A DNA stretch of 64,000 nt from JAOPZW01 sp963806015 (GCA_963806015.1 CAWDWM010000012.1:62001-126000); one strand, 5' to 3'; positions 32,128-40,065 are shown, counted from the stretch's first letter. Numbers and translations: made by a program. The notes: generated from the sequence alone by a model not told the origin.

Positions 32128-32862
32128 ATGCTGGAAGGCATGTACACCGCAGCGGCCGGTATGGCCGCGCAGCAGAGCAGGCTCGATGCAGTGTCCAACG
32201 ATCTCGCGAATGCGAGCACGACGGGCTACAAGCATGTCCGTATCGCCTACCGCGACCTGGCCTACACCCAGGGCGCTCCCGGCGCGACGACCGCTGTCCG
32301 TGTCGGCTCGGGCGCCGCGGCGACCATGATCGGGCGCGACCTCGCCCAGGGCGCCTCACAGGAGACCGGCCGCACGCTCGACATCGCCATCCAGGGCCCC
32401 GGCTACATGCAGGTGCGCTCCGGGACCCAGCGCTCACTCACGCGTGACGGCAATCTGCAGATCGACGGCCAGGGCCGCCTCGCCATGCAGGACGGCGCGC
32501 TGCTCGACCCGCCGGTGACCGTGCCCCGGGGCACCACCGAGGACCAGGTCGCCATCGGCGCCGACGGCGCCGTCACCGTGGCCGGCAAGGCCGTCGGCAA
32601 GATCACCCTCGTCAACGTCGCCAACCCCGCCGGCCTCAACGGCGGCGCCGACAACCGCTTCCAGGCCACCGCCGACAGCGGCACCATCAGCGCCGCCCCG
32701 CGGACGACCACCCTGCAGTCCGGGGTGCTGGAGAGCTCGAACGTCGACATGGGCGAGGCGATGACCGACCTCATGGACGCGCAGCGCTCCTTCGAGCTCG
32801 CCTCCAAGGCGATCACGATGTCCGATCAGATCCAGGAGATCGCGAACGGGATCAAGCGATGA
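32128..32862 (+). CDS. flgG: Flagellar rod protein, FlgG/FlgF family
   Basis: The 244-residue product starts 'MLEGMYTAAAGMAAQQSRLDAVSNDLANASTTGYKHVRIA' (in parts), has 'LDIAIQGPGYMQVRSG' and ends with 'LQSGVLESSNVDMGEAMTDLMDAQRSFELASKAITMSD' (in parts), the FlgG-type C terminus. ATG 32128 is preceded by AGAGG at a good distance; upstream in-frame ATG 32077 lacks conserved sequence. It overlaps flgJ by four bases. Confidence 0.88.
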   Translation: MLEGMYTAAAGMAAQQSRLDAVSNDLANASTTGYKHVRIAYRDLAYTQGAPGATTAVRVGSGAAATMIGRDLAQGASQETGRTLDIAIQGPGYMQVRSGTQRSLTRDGNLQIDGQGRLAMQDGALLDPPVTVPRGTTEDQVAIGADGAVTVAGKAVGKITLVNVANPAGLNGGADNRFQATADSGTISAAPRTTTLQSGVLESSNVDMGEAMTDLMDAQRSFELASKAITMSDQIQEIANGIKR

Positions 32863-33113
32863 TCGAGCCCGTCAACACCCCCGCGGCCGCCGCCGCGACG
32901 CCCGCCGCGGCGAGCAAGCCGGACGCCACGTCCAAGGGCTTCGAGCAGCTGCTCGTGCAGCAGCTCGCCCAGGCCATGCTCAAGACGGTCGGCGGCGACC
33001 AGGGCAGCGCGTACGCCTCGCTGCTGCCCGACGCTCTCGCGAGCGCGGTAGTCGGACCCACCCACCCCGGCGGACTCGGCCTCGACCTCGGCCTCGGCAA
33101 GGTGGGCTCATGA
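32859..33113 (+). CDS. flgJ: Rod-binding protein (FlgJ N-terminal domain only)
   Basis: The 84-residue protein has an Ala-rich N terminus and the FlgJ rod-cap motif 'KGFEQLLVQQLAQAMLKTVGGDQGSAYASLLPDALASAV' (in parts). There is no muramidase domain; the separate lytic transglycosylase at 16369-16926 may supply that activity. It overlaps flgG and flgN by four bases. Confidence 0.8.
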   Translation: MIEPVNTPAAAAATPAAASKPDATSKGFEQLLVQQLAQAMLKTVGGDQGSAYASLLPDALASAVVGPTHPGGLGLDLGLGKVGS

Positions 33114-33646
33114 CCGCCACCCTCGTCCACGCTCCGGGCCTCGGCGACAACGTCATCGGCCACCTCGACGCCCAGATCGCCTCGGCGCGCCGGCTGCTGA
33201 GCGTCGTCCTGCGCCAGGGCCAGTCGATCCGCGCCCGCAAGGTCGAAGAGGTCATGGCCCGCCTGGCCGACATCCAGGCCGAGATGGGCCGCCGCGCCGC
33301 CCTGGAGGGCACGCGCACCGCGATCCTCACCACCGCGGGCTCCGCGCTGGGCATCCCGCCCCACACCGTCACCATCGAGTCGCTGGCCGACCTGCTGGCC
33401 CCCGCGCAGGCGACCGTCGCCCTCGAGCGCTCCGCCGAGTTGCGCGGCCTGCTGGCCGAGGTCGCCCGCGAGCACGCGATCAACCGCGTCCTCATGCGCC
33501 AGGAGCTCGCCTTCCTCGATCACCTGATGCGCGAGCTGGGCGCCGAGCCCGACACGGGCTACGGCGACCTCTCCGGGCGCTCGATGCCGCACTCCCCCGG
33601 CCGCAGCACCCAGGCCTCCTTCCGAACCCTCGATCTGCAGGCCTGA
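33110..33646 (+). CDS. flgN: Flagellar export chaperone FlgN
   Basis: The 178-residue helical protein of the FlgN family is the chaperone for the hook-filament junction proteins FlgK and FlgL, which follow directly. It has a helical region with 'HLDAQIASARRLLSVVLRQGQSIRARKVEEVMARLADIQ' (in parts) and 'ELRGLLAEVAREHAINRVLMRQELAFLDHLMRELG'. The assignment relies on helical pattern, length and position. Confidence 0.8.
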   Translation: MTATLVHAPGLGDNVIGHLDAQIASARRLLSVVLRQGQSIRARKVEEVMARLADIQAEMGRRAALEGTRTAILTTAGSALGIPPHTVTIESLADLLAPAQATVALERSAELRGLLAEVAREHAINRVLMRQELAFLDHLMRELGAEPDTGYGDLSGRSMPHSPGRSTQASFRTLDLQA

Positions 33647-33648
33647 TC

Positions 33649-34965
33649 ATGATCTCGAGCTTCCTCGGACTGCAGACCTCGCTGCGCGGCCTCCTGGCCC
33701 AGCAGCAGGCTCTCGACGTCGCCGCCCACAACGTCGCCAACGCCAACACCGTCGGCTACACGCGCCAGGAGGCCACGCTCGGCGCGGCCGACCCGCTGCA
33801 CCTCACGGCCGGCGCCACGCAGAACGGCACCGGCGCGTACCTCGGCACGGGCGTCGACGTCACCGCCTACCGCCGCGTCCGCGACTCCTTCCTGGACCTC
33901 CAGGTCCGCGCGCAGAACATGGCGCTGGGCGACGCCTCGACCAGCGCTCAGTCGCTGGACAACGTGCAGAGCGCCATCGGCGAGCCGTCGACCACGGGCG
34001 TCAACGCGCTGCTGGGCAAGTTCTACTCGGCCTGGACCGACCTGGCCAACCATCCCGAGTCCGACAGCTCCAAGCAGGCCGTCAACACCGCCGCCAACAC
34101 GCTGGCCGACGCGATCGGCAGCCTGGCCGCCCAGGTCCAGCGGGCCGGCACCGACGCCACCGCCCAGTTCGACAACCTCACCGGGGCCACGGGCCCGATC
34201 AAGGCGGCCGCCACCAGCCTCGCGCAGCTCAACAAGGCGATCAGCGCCGCCGTCCAGGCCGGGCAGAGCCCCAACGACCTGCTCGACCGCCGCGATCAGA
34301 TCCTCGATGACCTCAGCCAGTACGGGCAGGTCTCGGTCACCTCCACGGGCAACGGCCAGATCCAGGTCATGCTCGGCAACCAGTCGGTCGTCACCGACTC
34401 GACGGTCGACTGGCAGACGCCCCCGGTCGCCGGCTTCGCCCCGGGCGGCGGACAGCTCGGCGCGCTCAAGACACTCGCCGGCACCACCATCCCGGGCTAC
34501 CTCACCCAGCTCGACGCGGTCGCCAAGACGCTGCACGACGACGTCAACGCCGCCTACGGCTCCTCCTTCTTCACGGGCTCCACCGCTGCCACCCTCGGCA
34601 CCGGCATCCTCGCCGCGTCGTCGATCAAGGCCGGCTCGGGCGCCACGCCGGCCGCCGGCGCCAACGACATCGCCACCGCCGTCGCCGCGCTGCGCGACAC
34701 GAGCACGGCCACCGCGCAATACGGCGCGCTCGTGCGCCAGGTCGGCTCGGATGCCGACAACGCCTCCCGCGCCCAGTCGGTCGCTCAGGCCGCCAGCGAC
34801 GCCGCCGAGGATCGCCGCCAGAACGTCTCGGGCGTCTCGCTCGACGAGGAGATGGCCAACATGCTGCGCTTCCAGCGCGGCTACCAGGCCTCGGCCCGCG
34901 CGATGTCGACCATCGACGACATGCTCGACACGCTCATCAACCGCGCCGGACGGGTGGGGCTGTAG
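33649..34965 (+). CDS. flgK: Flagellar hook-filament junction protein FlgK
   Basis: FlgK (HAP1) is the first junction protein. The 438-residue product has 'GLQTSLRGLLAQQQALDVAAHNVANANTVGYTRQEATL' (in parts), 'TGVDVTAYRRVRDSFLDLQVR', 'LNKAISAAVQAGQSPNDLLDRRDQILDDLSQ' and the C terminus 'VSGVSLDEEMANMLRFQRGYQASARAMSTIDDMLDTLIN' (in parts). It lies three bases after flgN. Confidence 0.96.
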   Translation: MISSFLGLQTSLRGLLAQQQALDVAAHNVANANTVGYTRQEATLGAADPLHLTAGATQNGTGAYLGTGVDVTAYRRVRDSFLDLQVRAQNMALGDASTSAQSLDNVQSAIGEPSTTGVNALLGKFYSAWTDLANHPESDSSKQAVNTAANTLADAIGSLAAQVQRAGTDATAQFDNLTGATGPIKAAATSLAQLNKAISAAVQAGQSPNDLLDRRDQILDDLSQYGQVSVTSTGNGQIQVMLGNQSVVTDSTVDWQTPPVAGFAPGGGQLGALKTLAGTTIPGYLTQLDAVAKTLHDDVNAAYGSSFFTGSTAATLGTGILAASSIKAGSGATPAAGANDIATAVAALRDTSTATAQYGALVRQVGSDADNASRAQSVAQAASDAAEDRRQNVSGVSLDEEMANMLRFQRGYQASARAMSTIDDMLDTLINRAGRVGL

Positions 34966-34967
34966 CC

Positions 34968-35843
34968 ATGCGCGTCACCACCGGCATGTCCCAGCGTCAC
35001 GTGCTCAGCGACCTGCGCCGCGTGCAGGAGCGCCTGGCGAGCGCCCAGAGCCAGGTCTCGGGCGGCAAGCGCATCGAGAAGCCTTCCGACGATCCGCTCG
35101 GCGCCGAGCGCGCCATGCGCCTCAACGCCCAGCTCGACTCGACCACCGCCTACCGCAGCTCGGTCGACGAGTCGCGCAGCTGGCTCGACGCCACCGACAC
35201 GGCGCTGAGCTCCGTGGGCGACATCGTCCAGCGCGTCCGCGAGCTCACGCTGCAGGCGGCCAACGGCTCCACCACGCCGGCCGGTCGCCAGTCCATCAAG
35301 CTCGAGATCGACCAGCTCACCGAGCAGGCCAAGAGCACGCTCAACAGCGCGTACGACGGCCGCCACCTGTTCAGCGGCACCGCGACCGATACGGCGCCCT
35401 ACAGCGCCGCGACCGGCGACGCCTACCAGGGCGACAGCGGGGCCGTGGTGCGCCAGATCGGCCCGGGCGTGAGCGTCCAGGTCAACATGACCGGCGACGA
35501 CGTCCTCTCGGGCCTGCTGCCGACGCTGCGCACGATCTCCGCGCACCTGGCCGCCAACGACGTCGCGTCGCTGGGGACCACCGACCTCAAGGCGCTCGAC
35601 GCCGGCGCCGACAACCTGACCGCCAAGCAGTCACAGGTCGGAGCCATCACCAACCGCGTCGACGCGGCCGGGCAGCGCCTGGACGACTTCTACGACGTGA
35701 CCAACGCCTTCCTGTCCAAGACCCAGGACGCCGACCTTCCCCAGGCGCTCACCGACCTCTCCGCTCAGCAGAACGCACTGCAGGCGGCGTTGCGCGGCGG
35801 CGCCAGCCTGATCCAGCAGTCCCTCATGGACTTCCTGCGATGA
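34968..35843 (+). CDS. flgL: Flagellar hook-filament junction protein FlgL
   Basis: FlgL (HAP3) connects FlgK to flagellin. The 291-residue product has the flagellin-like N terminus 'RRVQERLASAQSQVSGGKRIEKPSDDPLGAERAMRLNAQ' (in parts), 'LTLQAANGSTTPAGRQSIKLEIDQLTEQAKSTLNSAYDGRHLFSGT' (in parts) and a C-terminal helix. It precedes fliW. Confidence 0.94.
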   Translation: MRVTTGMSQRHVLSDLRRVQERLASAQSQVSGGKRIEKPSDDPLGAERAMRLNAQLDSTTAYRSSVDESRSWLDATDTALSSVGDIVQRVRELTLQAANGSTTPAGRQSIKLEIDQLTEQAKSTLNSAYDGRHLFSGTATDTAPYSAATGDAYQGDSGAVVRQIGPGVSVQVNMTGDDVLSGLLPTLRTISAHLAANDVASLGTTDLKALDAGADNLTAKQSQVGAITNRVDAAGQRLDDFYDVTNAFLSKTQDADLPQALTDLSAQQNALQAALRGGASLIQQSLMDFLR

Positions 35844-35866
35844 ACACCACGACCCCCGGAGGCAAC

Positions 35867-36319
35867 ATGGCAGTAACGCTGCATTCGAGCCGTTTCGGGG
35901 ACCTCGAGATCCCCGATGAGGCGGTGATCGAGTTCCCCAATGGCCTCATCGGACTCGGCGGCAAGCAGTACGCGCTGCTGGCCCGCAACGACGACAGCGC
36001 CTTCGTGTGGCTGCACTCGCTGGACGATCCCGACCTCGCTGTGCCGGTGACGAACCCCTTCCGGTTCTTCGACAACTTCGAGCTCGAGCTGTCCGACGAT
36101 GAAGCCGCCCGTATCGGCCTGACCGACGACGACGACCCGGCCGTCTACGTGACGGTCCGCGCAACGGATTCGCTCGAGGACTTTAGTGCGAACCTCTATG
36201 CGCCGATTCTGATCTCGAGTGGCCGTGGCCACCAGGTCATAAACCAGTCCGCCGACGCTCCCGTCCGCGCCCCGCTCTTCGAGCGACCGGCGACGGGCGA
36301 GCGGGTGCAGGCGGCCTGA
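35867..36319 (+). CDS. fliW: Flagellar assembly factor FliW
   Basis: FliW binds flagellin and, when free, antagonises CsrA, so flagellin translation follows export. The 150-residue product shows 'SSRFGDLEIPDEAVIEFPNGLIGL', 'FVWLHSLDDPDLAVPVTNPF' and 'AARIGLTDDDDPAVYVTV', the FliW signature. I chose ATG 35867, preceded by GGAGG, over ATG 35840, which overlaps the flgL stop. The 3' end has unusual AT-rich codons (TTT, AGT, TAT, ATT) where a sigma-28-like motif lies at 36183-36209. Confidence 0.93.
   Translation: MAVTLHSSRFGDLEIPDEAVIEFPNGLIGLGGKQYALLARNDDSAFVWLHSLDDPDLAVPVTNPFRFFDNFELELSDDEAARIGLTDDDDPAVYVTVRATDSLEDFSANLYAPILISSGRGHQVINQSADAPVRAPLFERPATGERVQAA
36183..36209 (+). promoter_or_regulatory. 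Possible sigma-28 type promoter inside fliW for csrA-flagellin
   Basis: Plus strand TTAGTGCG-N11-GCCGATTC: poor -35 but exact spacing and GCCGAT intact in the -10. The codons that form it (TTT, AGT, TAT, ATT) are rare in this GC-rich genome, which suggests selection on the DNA. Its position would let csrA and flagellin be transcribed apart from flgG-fliW. Confidence 0.5.
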
Positions 36320-36343
36320 TCCGTTCTCCAAGGAGGAGTTGCG

Positions 36344-36583
36344 ATGCTCATCATCACAAGGCGCGCAGGCGAGAAGATCAGAGTCGCGAACGACATCTGC
36401 ATCGAGGTGATCGAGGTCACCGGCTCGACCGTGCGCATCGGCATCGCCGCACCCAGGTCCATCCCCGTATATCGCGAGGAGATCTGGGCGGCTGTCCAGG
36501 CTGAGAACGCCGCGGCGGCAAACGCCCCCGCACAGCTCCCCGACGTTCCCGCTCCGGCTAGCAGCTCTTCCGGCCGAAACTGA
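36344..36583 (+). CDS. csrA: Carbon storage/translational regulator CsrA
   Basis: CsrA binds GGA motifs in mRNA leaders and blocks ribosome binding. The product has 79 residues with the core 'MLIITRRAGEKIRVANDICIEVIEVTGSTVRIGIAAPRSIPVYREEIW' (in parts), including the 'APR.I.V.R.EI' RNA-binding face, and a disordered Ala/Pro/Ser tail. AAGGAGGAG precedes the ATG. With fliW upstream and flagellin 24 bp downstream it forms the FliW-CsrA-flagellin switch known from Bacillus. Confidence 0.95.
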   Translation: MLIITRRAGEKIRVANDICIEVIEVTGSTVRIGIAAPRSIPVYREEIWAAVQAENAAAANAPAQLPDVPAPASSSSGRN

Positions 36584-36587
36584 CCTT

Positions 36588-36598
36588 AAGGAAAGGAA
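36588..36598 (+). promoter_or_regulatory. Flagellin ribosome binding site with two GGA motifs (probable CsrA site)
   Basis: AAGGAAAGGAA in the 24-bp csrA-flagellin gap holds two GGA triplets at 36590-36592 and 36595-36597, overlapping the Shine-Dalgarno of flagellin. CsrA is known to bind such sites in the hag leader of Bacillus; here it would block flagellin translation until FliW is released. Confidence 0.6.
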
Positions 36599-36607
36599 TC
36601 CCCCACC

Positions 36608-37405
36608 ATGTCGCTCAGAATCAACACCAACGTGGACGCCCAGGCGGCCCACCGTCATCTCTCCCAGACCTCCGACGCCATCTCCAAGTCTATGGAGAGG
36701 CTCTCGTCTGGCCTTCGCATCAACAAGGCAGCCGATGACGCCGCCGGCCTCGGTATCTCCGAGAAGATGCGCAGCCAGATCCGCGGGCTCGCCCAGGCGC
36801 AGCGCAACATCCAGGACGGCGTCTCGATGGTGCAGACCGCAGAGGGCAACCTCGACGAGGTCCACAGCATCCTGCAGCGTGTCCGTGAGCTCGCCGTGCA
36901 GTACAAGAACGGCTCGCTCTCGACCGCCGGCAAGGGCGCCATTCAGTCCGAGGTCGACGCGCTGGCCGCCGAGGTCTCGCGCATCGGCACGAGCGCCGTG
37001 TTCAACGGCATCGACCTGCTCGCCTCCAACACCGCGGTGACCTTCCAGGTCGGCGCCAACGACAACGAGACCATCGCGATCTCGTTCTCGAACCTGTCGA
37101 GCACGCTCGGTACCACGTGGTCCAACCTGGCCACGGCCAGCCTGGCCGCGATCGACACCGCGATCGACTCCGTCACCTCGCTGCGTTCGGGCTTCGGCGC
37201 GATCCAGAATCGCCTCGACCACGCCCTGTCGGTGACCGGCGTCTACCAGGAGAACCTGACCGCCGCCGAGAGCCGCATCCGCGACGTGGACATGGCCGAG
37301 GAAATGGTCACCCTGACCAAGAACCAGATCCTGCAGCAGGCCGGCACCGCGATGCTGGCGCAGGCCAACCAGGCTCCGCAGGCCGTCCTCCAGCTCCTCA
37401 AGTAG
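36608..37405 (+). CDS. fliC: Flagellin
   Basis: This is the filament protein, 265 residues, near the minimum size for flagellin. It has the N-terminal D0/D1 helices ('LRINTNVDAQAAHRHLSQTSDAISKSMERLSSGLRINKAADDAAGLGISEKMRSQIRGL', in parts) and the C-terminal helices ('ALSVTGVYQENLTAAESRIRDVDMAEEMVTLTKNQILQQAGTAMLAQANQ', in parts). There is almost no variable D2/D3 domain. Only one flagellin gene is in the window. Nearby fliS, fliW and the glycosyltransferase probably serve it. Confidence 0.97.
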   Translation: MSLRINTNVDAQAAHRHLSQTSDAISKSMERLSSGLRINKAADDAAGLGISEKMRSQIRGLAQAQRNIQDGVSMVQTAEGNLDEVHSILQRVRELAVQYKNGSLSTAGKGAIQSEVDALAAEVSRIGTSAVFNGIDLLASNTAVTFQVGANDNETIAISFSNLSSTLGTTWSNLATASLAAIDTAIDSVTSLRSGFGAIQNRLDHALSVTGVYQENLTAAESRIRDVDMAEEMVTLTKNQILQQAGTAMLAQANQAPQAVLQLLK

Positions 37406-37417
37406 TGGCGTCCTCAT

Positions 37418-37449
37418 AGCGGGCGGGGTCTGAGCAGATCCCGCCCGCT
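37418..37449. terminator. Bidirectional terminator between flagellin and kinase gene
   Basis: A 13-bp stem (AGCGGGCGGG plus three inner pairs, one G-T) with a 6-nt loop lies 13 bp after the flagellin stop and 17 bp after the convergent kinase stop. It can serve both genes. Confidence 0.8.
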
Positions 37450-37465
37450 TCCGCCGCCCCCGGCC

Positions 37466-38992
37466 TCACCTGAACAGTCGGATCTCCGAGATCTCGACCT
37501 TGTTCGCCCCCGGGGGGAGCTTGGTGATCCACACCAGGTAGTAGCGGAACTTGTTGCCCGCGGTGTCGAGGTCGACCCGCTGGCTGGCCTTGGCGCTCGG
37601 AATCGGCGCCACCCTGGTCCAGCCGTCGATCGACGACGGCACGGCACCCGCCTTGGCCACGTAGACCGCGCCCACCCACCCCTTCGTGGGCGTCAGGATC
37701 TGGATCGCGCGCGCCGCCACCTGCGGGTCGGCGATCACGTAGATCCCCACCCCTGCCTTGCTTCCGAGCGTGTTGCCGTCGTAGGTCTCGGTCGACCACG
37801 CCGTCGTGCGCTCGCCGTCGACCACCGCCTTGGCCTGCAGCGGGTGCTCGGTCTTGTTGTCGCCCAGCGGGTCGTAGTCCTTGGCGTTGGCCTGCTTGAT
37901 CGAGAACGGGACGAGGTTGGTGTTCTTCGGCGTCGGGATGTTGCGCGTGGCCTGCGCGCCGTGCTGGGCGCGGTCGGCGGCCAGGTAGAGCGCCGCGGCG
38001 ACCGCCGCCCCGATGAGCACCAGCGCGGCCAGCAGCGCGATCGGGTGGCGCATGCGCAGCGGCAGGCGCCGGCGCGCCCGCGCCGGCAGGGTGCGGATGA
38101 CCGCGGTCGCCTCGCCGGTGGCCTGGCCCGAGCGGGCCGTCTCGATGGCCAGCACGTCCTCGAGGTCGGCGATGAGCTCGCGGTCGGAGAGATAGCGGCG
38201 ATCGAGGTCCTTGGCCGTCGCGCGATCGACCACGGCGGCCAGGGCGCTCGAGACCTCCGGCCGGCGCAGCTGCACGTCGGGCAGCTCCTCGCGCACGTGC
38301 TTCATGGCCACGGCGACCTGGTTCTCCCCGTGGAAGGGGACGTCGCCGGTGAGCATCTCGTACAGCACGACGCCGAGCGAGTAGAGGTCGCTCTGGGGGC
38401 CGACGTCCTGGCCCAGGGCCTGCTCGGGCGAGACGTAGTCGGTCGTCCCCAGCACGCGCCCGTCGGCGGTCAGGCCCTCCTCGGTGAGCGAGCGCGCGAT
38501 CCCGAAGTCGGTGACCTTGGCCGTGCCCTCCTCGTCGATGAGGACGTTCTGGGGCTTGACGTCGCGGTGCACGATCCGGTGGTCGTGGGCGGCGCCGAGG
38601 GCGCGGGCGATCTCGATCGCGTAGGCCACCGACTCGCCGATGGGCAGTCGCCCGTGGCGGCGGATGCGGTCCTTGAGCGTCTCGCCCTCGACGTACTCGA
38701 AGACGATGTAGGGGGTCGCCAGCCCGAGGTCACCCTGCGGGTCGCCCTCCTCCCCCGCGTCGATGACGCCGACCACGTGCTGGTGGTTGAGCTGCGCGAC
38801 CGCGCGCGCCTCGCGCCGGAAGCGCTCCAGCTGGTCGGAGTCCGAGGCGATCTCGCGGTGCATGAGCTTGATCGCGACCTGGCGCTCGAGCAGCGTGTCG
38901 AAGGCGCGGTAGACGGTCGACATCCCGCCGGCGCCGATCTGGGCGTCGAGCCGGTAGCGCCCGTTGAGCAGCGTGCCGACCTGCGAGCTCAT
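37466..38992 (-). CDS. Membrane Ser/Thr protein kinase with extracellular discoidin-like domain
   Basis: The 508-residue protein has an N-terminal PknB-type kinase (about 12-275): 'IGAGGMSTVYRAFD', 'VAIKLM', 'IVHRDVKPQNVLI', 'VTDFGIARS', 'GTTDYVSPEQALG'. One membrane helix follows (about 315-337). The extracellular domain has 'DYDPLGDNKTEHPLQAKAVVDGERTTAWSTETYDGNTLGSKAGVGIYV' (in parts), the discoidin/F5-F8-type pattern seen at the C terminus of mycobacterial MviN. PASTA repeats are absent. The ligand is unknown, perhaps a cell-wall sugar. It is divergent from the dsbA-like gene with only 17 bp between starts. Confidence 0.9.
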   Translation of the reverse strand: MSSQVGTLLNGRYRLDAQIGAGGMSTVYRAFDTLLERQVAIKLMHREIASDSDQLERFRREARAVAQLNHQHVVGVIDAGEEGDPQGDLGLATPYIVFEYVEGETLKDRIRRHGRLPIGESVAYAIEIARALGAAHDHRIVHRDVKPQNVLIDEEGTAKVTDFGIARSLTEEGLTADGRVLGTTDYVSPEQALGQDVGPQSDLYSLGVVLYEMLTGDVPFHGENQVAVAMKHVREELPDVQLRRPEVSSALAAVVDRATAKDLDRRYLSDRELIADLEDVLAIETARSGQATGEATAVIRTLPARARRRLPLRMRHPIALLAALVLIGAAVAAALYLAADRAQHGAQATRNIPTPKNTNLVPFSIKQANAKDYDPLGDNKTEHPLQAKAVVDGERTTAWSTETYDGNTLGSKAGVGIYVIADPQVAARAIQILTPTKGWVGAVYVAKAGAVPSSIDGWTRVAPIPSAKASQRVDLDTAGNKFRYYLVWITKLPPGANKVEISEIRLFR

Positions 38993-39009
38993 CTCTTTAT
39001 TGTGCGGCT

Positions 39010-39804
39010 GTGGGCGCGGTTCATGTGTCGTACTTCACGGACCCCGCCTGTCCGTGGTCGTGGGCGGCCGAACCGGCGGTCCGCCGTCTGCTGGTGGAGT
39101 TCGGCGACGACATCGCGGTCACCTACGTGATGGGTGGTCTGGCACGGGAGTTCCGTACACCGGTGGAGACCATGCGTCACGTGCTCGACGCGGCGGCCGC
39201 CAGCGGGATGCCGACCGACCCGCGACTGTGGCTGGATGCCCCACCGGTGTCGTCCTACCCAGCATGCCAGGCGATCAAGGCCGCCGCCGAACAAGGTTTG
39301 GACGAGCCGTACCTGCGCGGTGTACGCGAGGGCCTGATGGTCGACCGCATCAAGCTCGACAACGCCGACGCGCTGCTGGGCGCCGCCCGCCGCGTGCCGG
39401 GGCTCGACGTCGAGCGCTTCGCCATCGATCTGCGCTCGTCGGCGGTCGTCGAGGCCTTCGGGGCCGACATGGAGCGCGCCCGCGCAGCGGCGCGCGAGGG
39501 CGAGCGGCGCGTGCCGTTTCCCTCCTTCTCGCTGCGCGGCGAGGACGGCGAGGTCCACTGGGTCTACGACAGCGGCGACCCCGAGCAGTTGCGCGCGGCC
39601 GCGCTGGCCGCCGGCGCCGGCTCACGGCCGCTGCCCGGCGTCCTCGAGGCCGTGACCCGCTTCGGGCGCATCGCCACGCCGGAGGTGGCCGCCGTCTGCG
39701 ATCGGCCGGGGCCGCCGGTCGCGGCCGAGCTGTGGCGGCTGGCCGCCGCGTGGAAGCTGCGCGCCGAGCGCGCCCTCACCGGGGAGCTGTGGAGCCTCGC
39801 CTGA
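39010..39804 (+). CDS. FrnE-type DsbA family thiol oxidoreductase-like protein
   Basis: The 264-residue protein has a thioredoxin-like fold with an inserted helical domain. 'VSYFTDPACPWSWAAEPAVRRLL' carries the CPWSW form of the active site, with a single Cys, as in FrnE/2-hydroxychromene isomerase-like proteins. 'DPRLWLDAPPVSSYPACQAIKAA' is also family-typical. The start is GTG 39010. There is no signal peptide, so it is cytoplasmic. The substrate is unknown. Confidence 0.82.
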   Translation: MGAVHVSYFTDPACPWSWAAEPAVRRLLVEFGDDIAVTYVMGGLAREFRTPVETMRHVLDAAAASGMPTDPRLWLDAPPVSSYPACQAIKAAAEQGLDEPYLRGVREGLMVDRIKLDNADALLGAARRVPGLDVERFAIDLRSSAVVEAFGADMERARAAAREGERRVPFPSFSLRGEDGEVHWVYDSGDPEQLRAAALAAGAGSRPLPGVLEAVTRFGRIATPEVAAVCDRPGPPVAAELWRLAAAWKLRAERALTGELWSLA

Positions 39805-39827
39805 GCGGCATCCGCTCTGCGCGTGTG

Positions 39828-40026
39828 GCGCTTGAAGCATCACCGAGGGGACGGGAGTAGCGGCAGCCGAGGCGGGGGCGGTCGTCCTCGGCGCGAACCG
39901 CCTGGGGTTAGGCCCGGTTTCCGAACCCAATCCCAGGCAGTTCGGGCACCAGCGACATCGCGGCACCGCGGGCGGCCCGGCCGGGCGCCGCGGAGGGCTC
40001 CTTCCCCTCGGTGAGGCTGTATGCGC
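39828..40026. mobile_element. MITE-like inverted-repeat element, copy 2
   Basis: The 261-bp gap between the convergent dsbA-like and ddl genes is filled by a 199-bp element. Its ends are inverted repeats of about 24 bp (GCGCTTGAAGCATCACCGAG on the left; the right end reads GCGCATACAGCCTCACCGAG inverted) and match the ends of the 30195-30480 element, with the homology running about 7 bp further out on one side (CTGCTTGCGC). Inside it lies copy 2 of the 51-bp palindrome (39894-39944). No ORF is credible. Confidence 0.72.
39894..39944. repeat. 51-bp palindromic repeat, copy 2 (inverted)
   Basis: The reverse complement of copy 1 at 18294-18344, 47 of 51 bases identical. Its left arm has two changes (CGAACCGCCTGGGGT) and the right arm is unchanged. 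It lies inside a MITE-like element between convergent genes, where it could also act as a terminator. Confidence 0.86.
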
Positions 40027-40065
40027 AAGCAGAGCCGCAACCTCCGCGCGGACGAAGCGGCGGCC

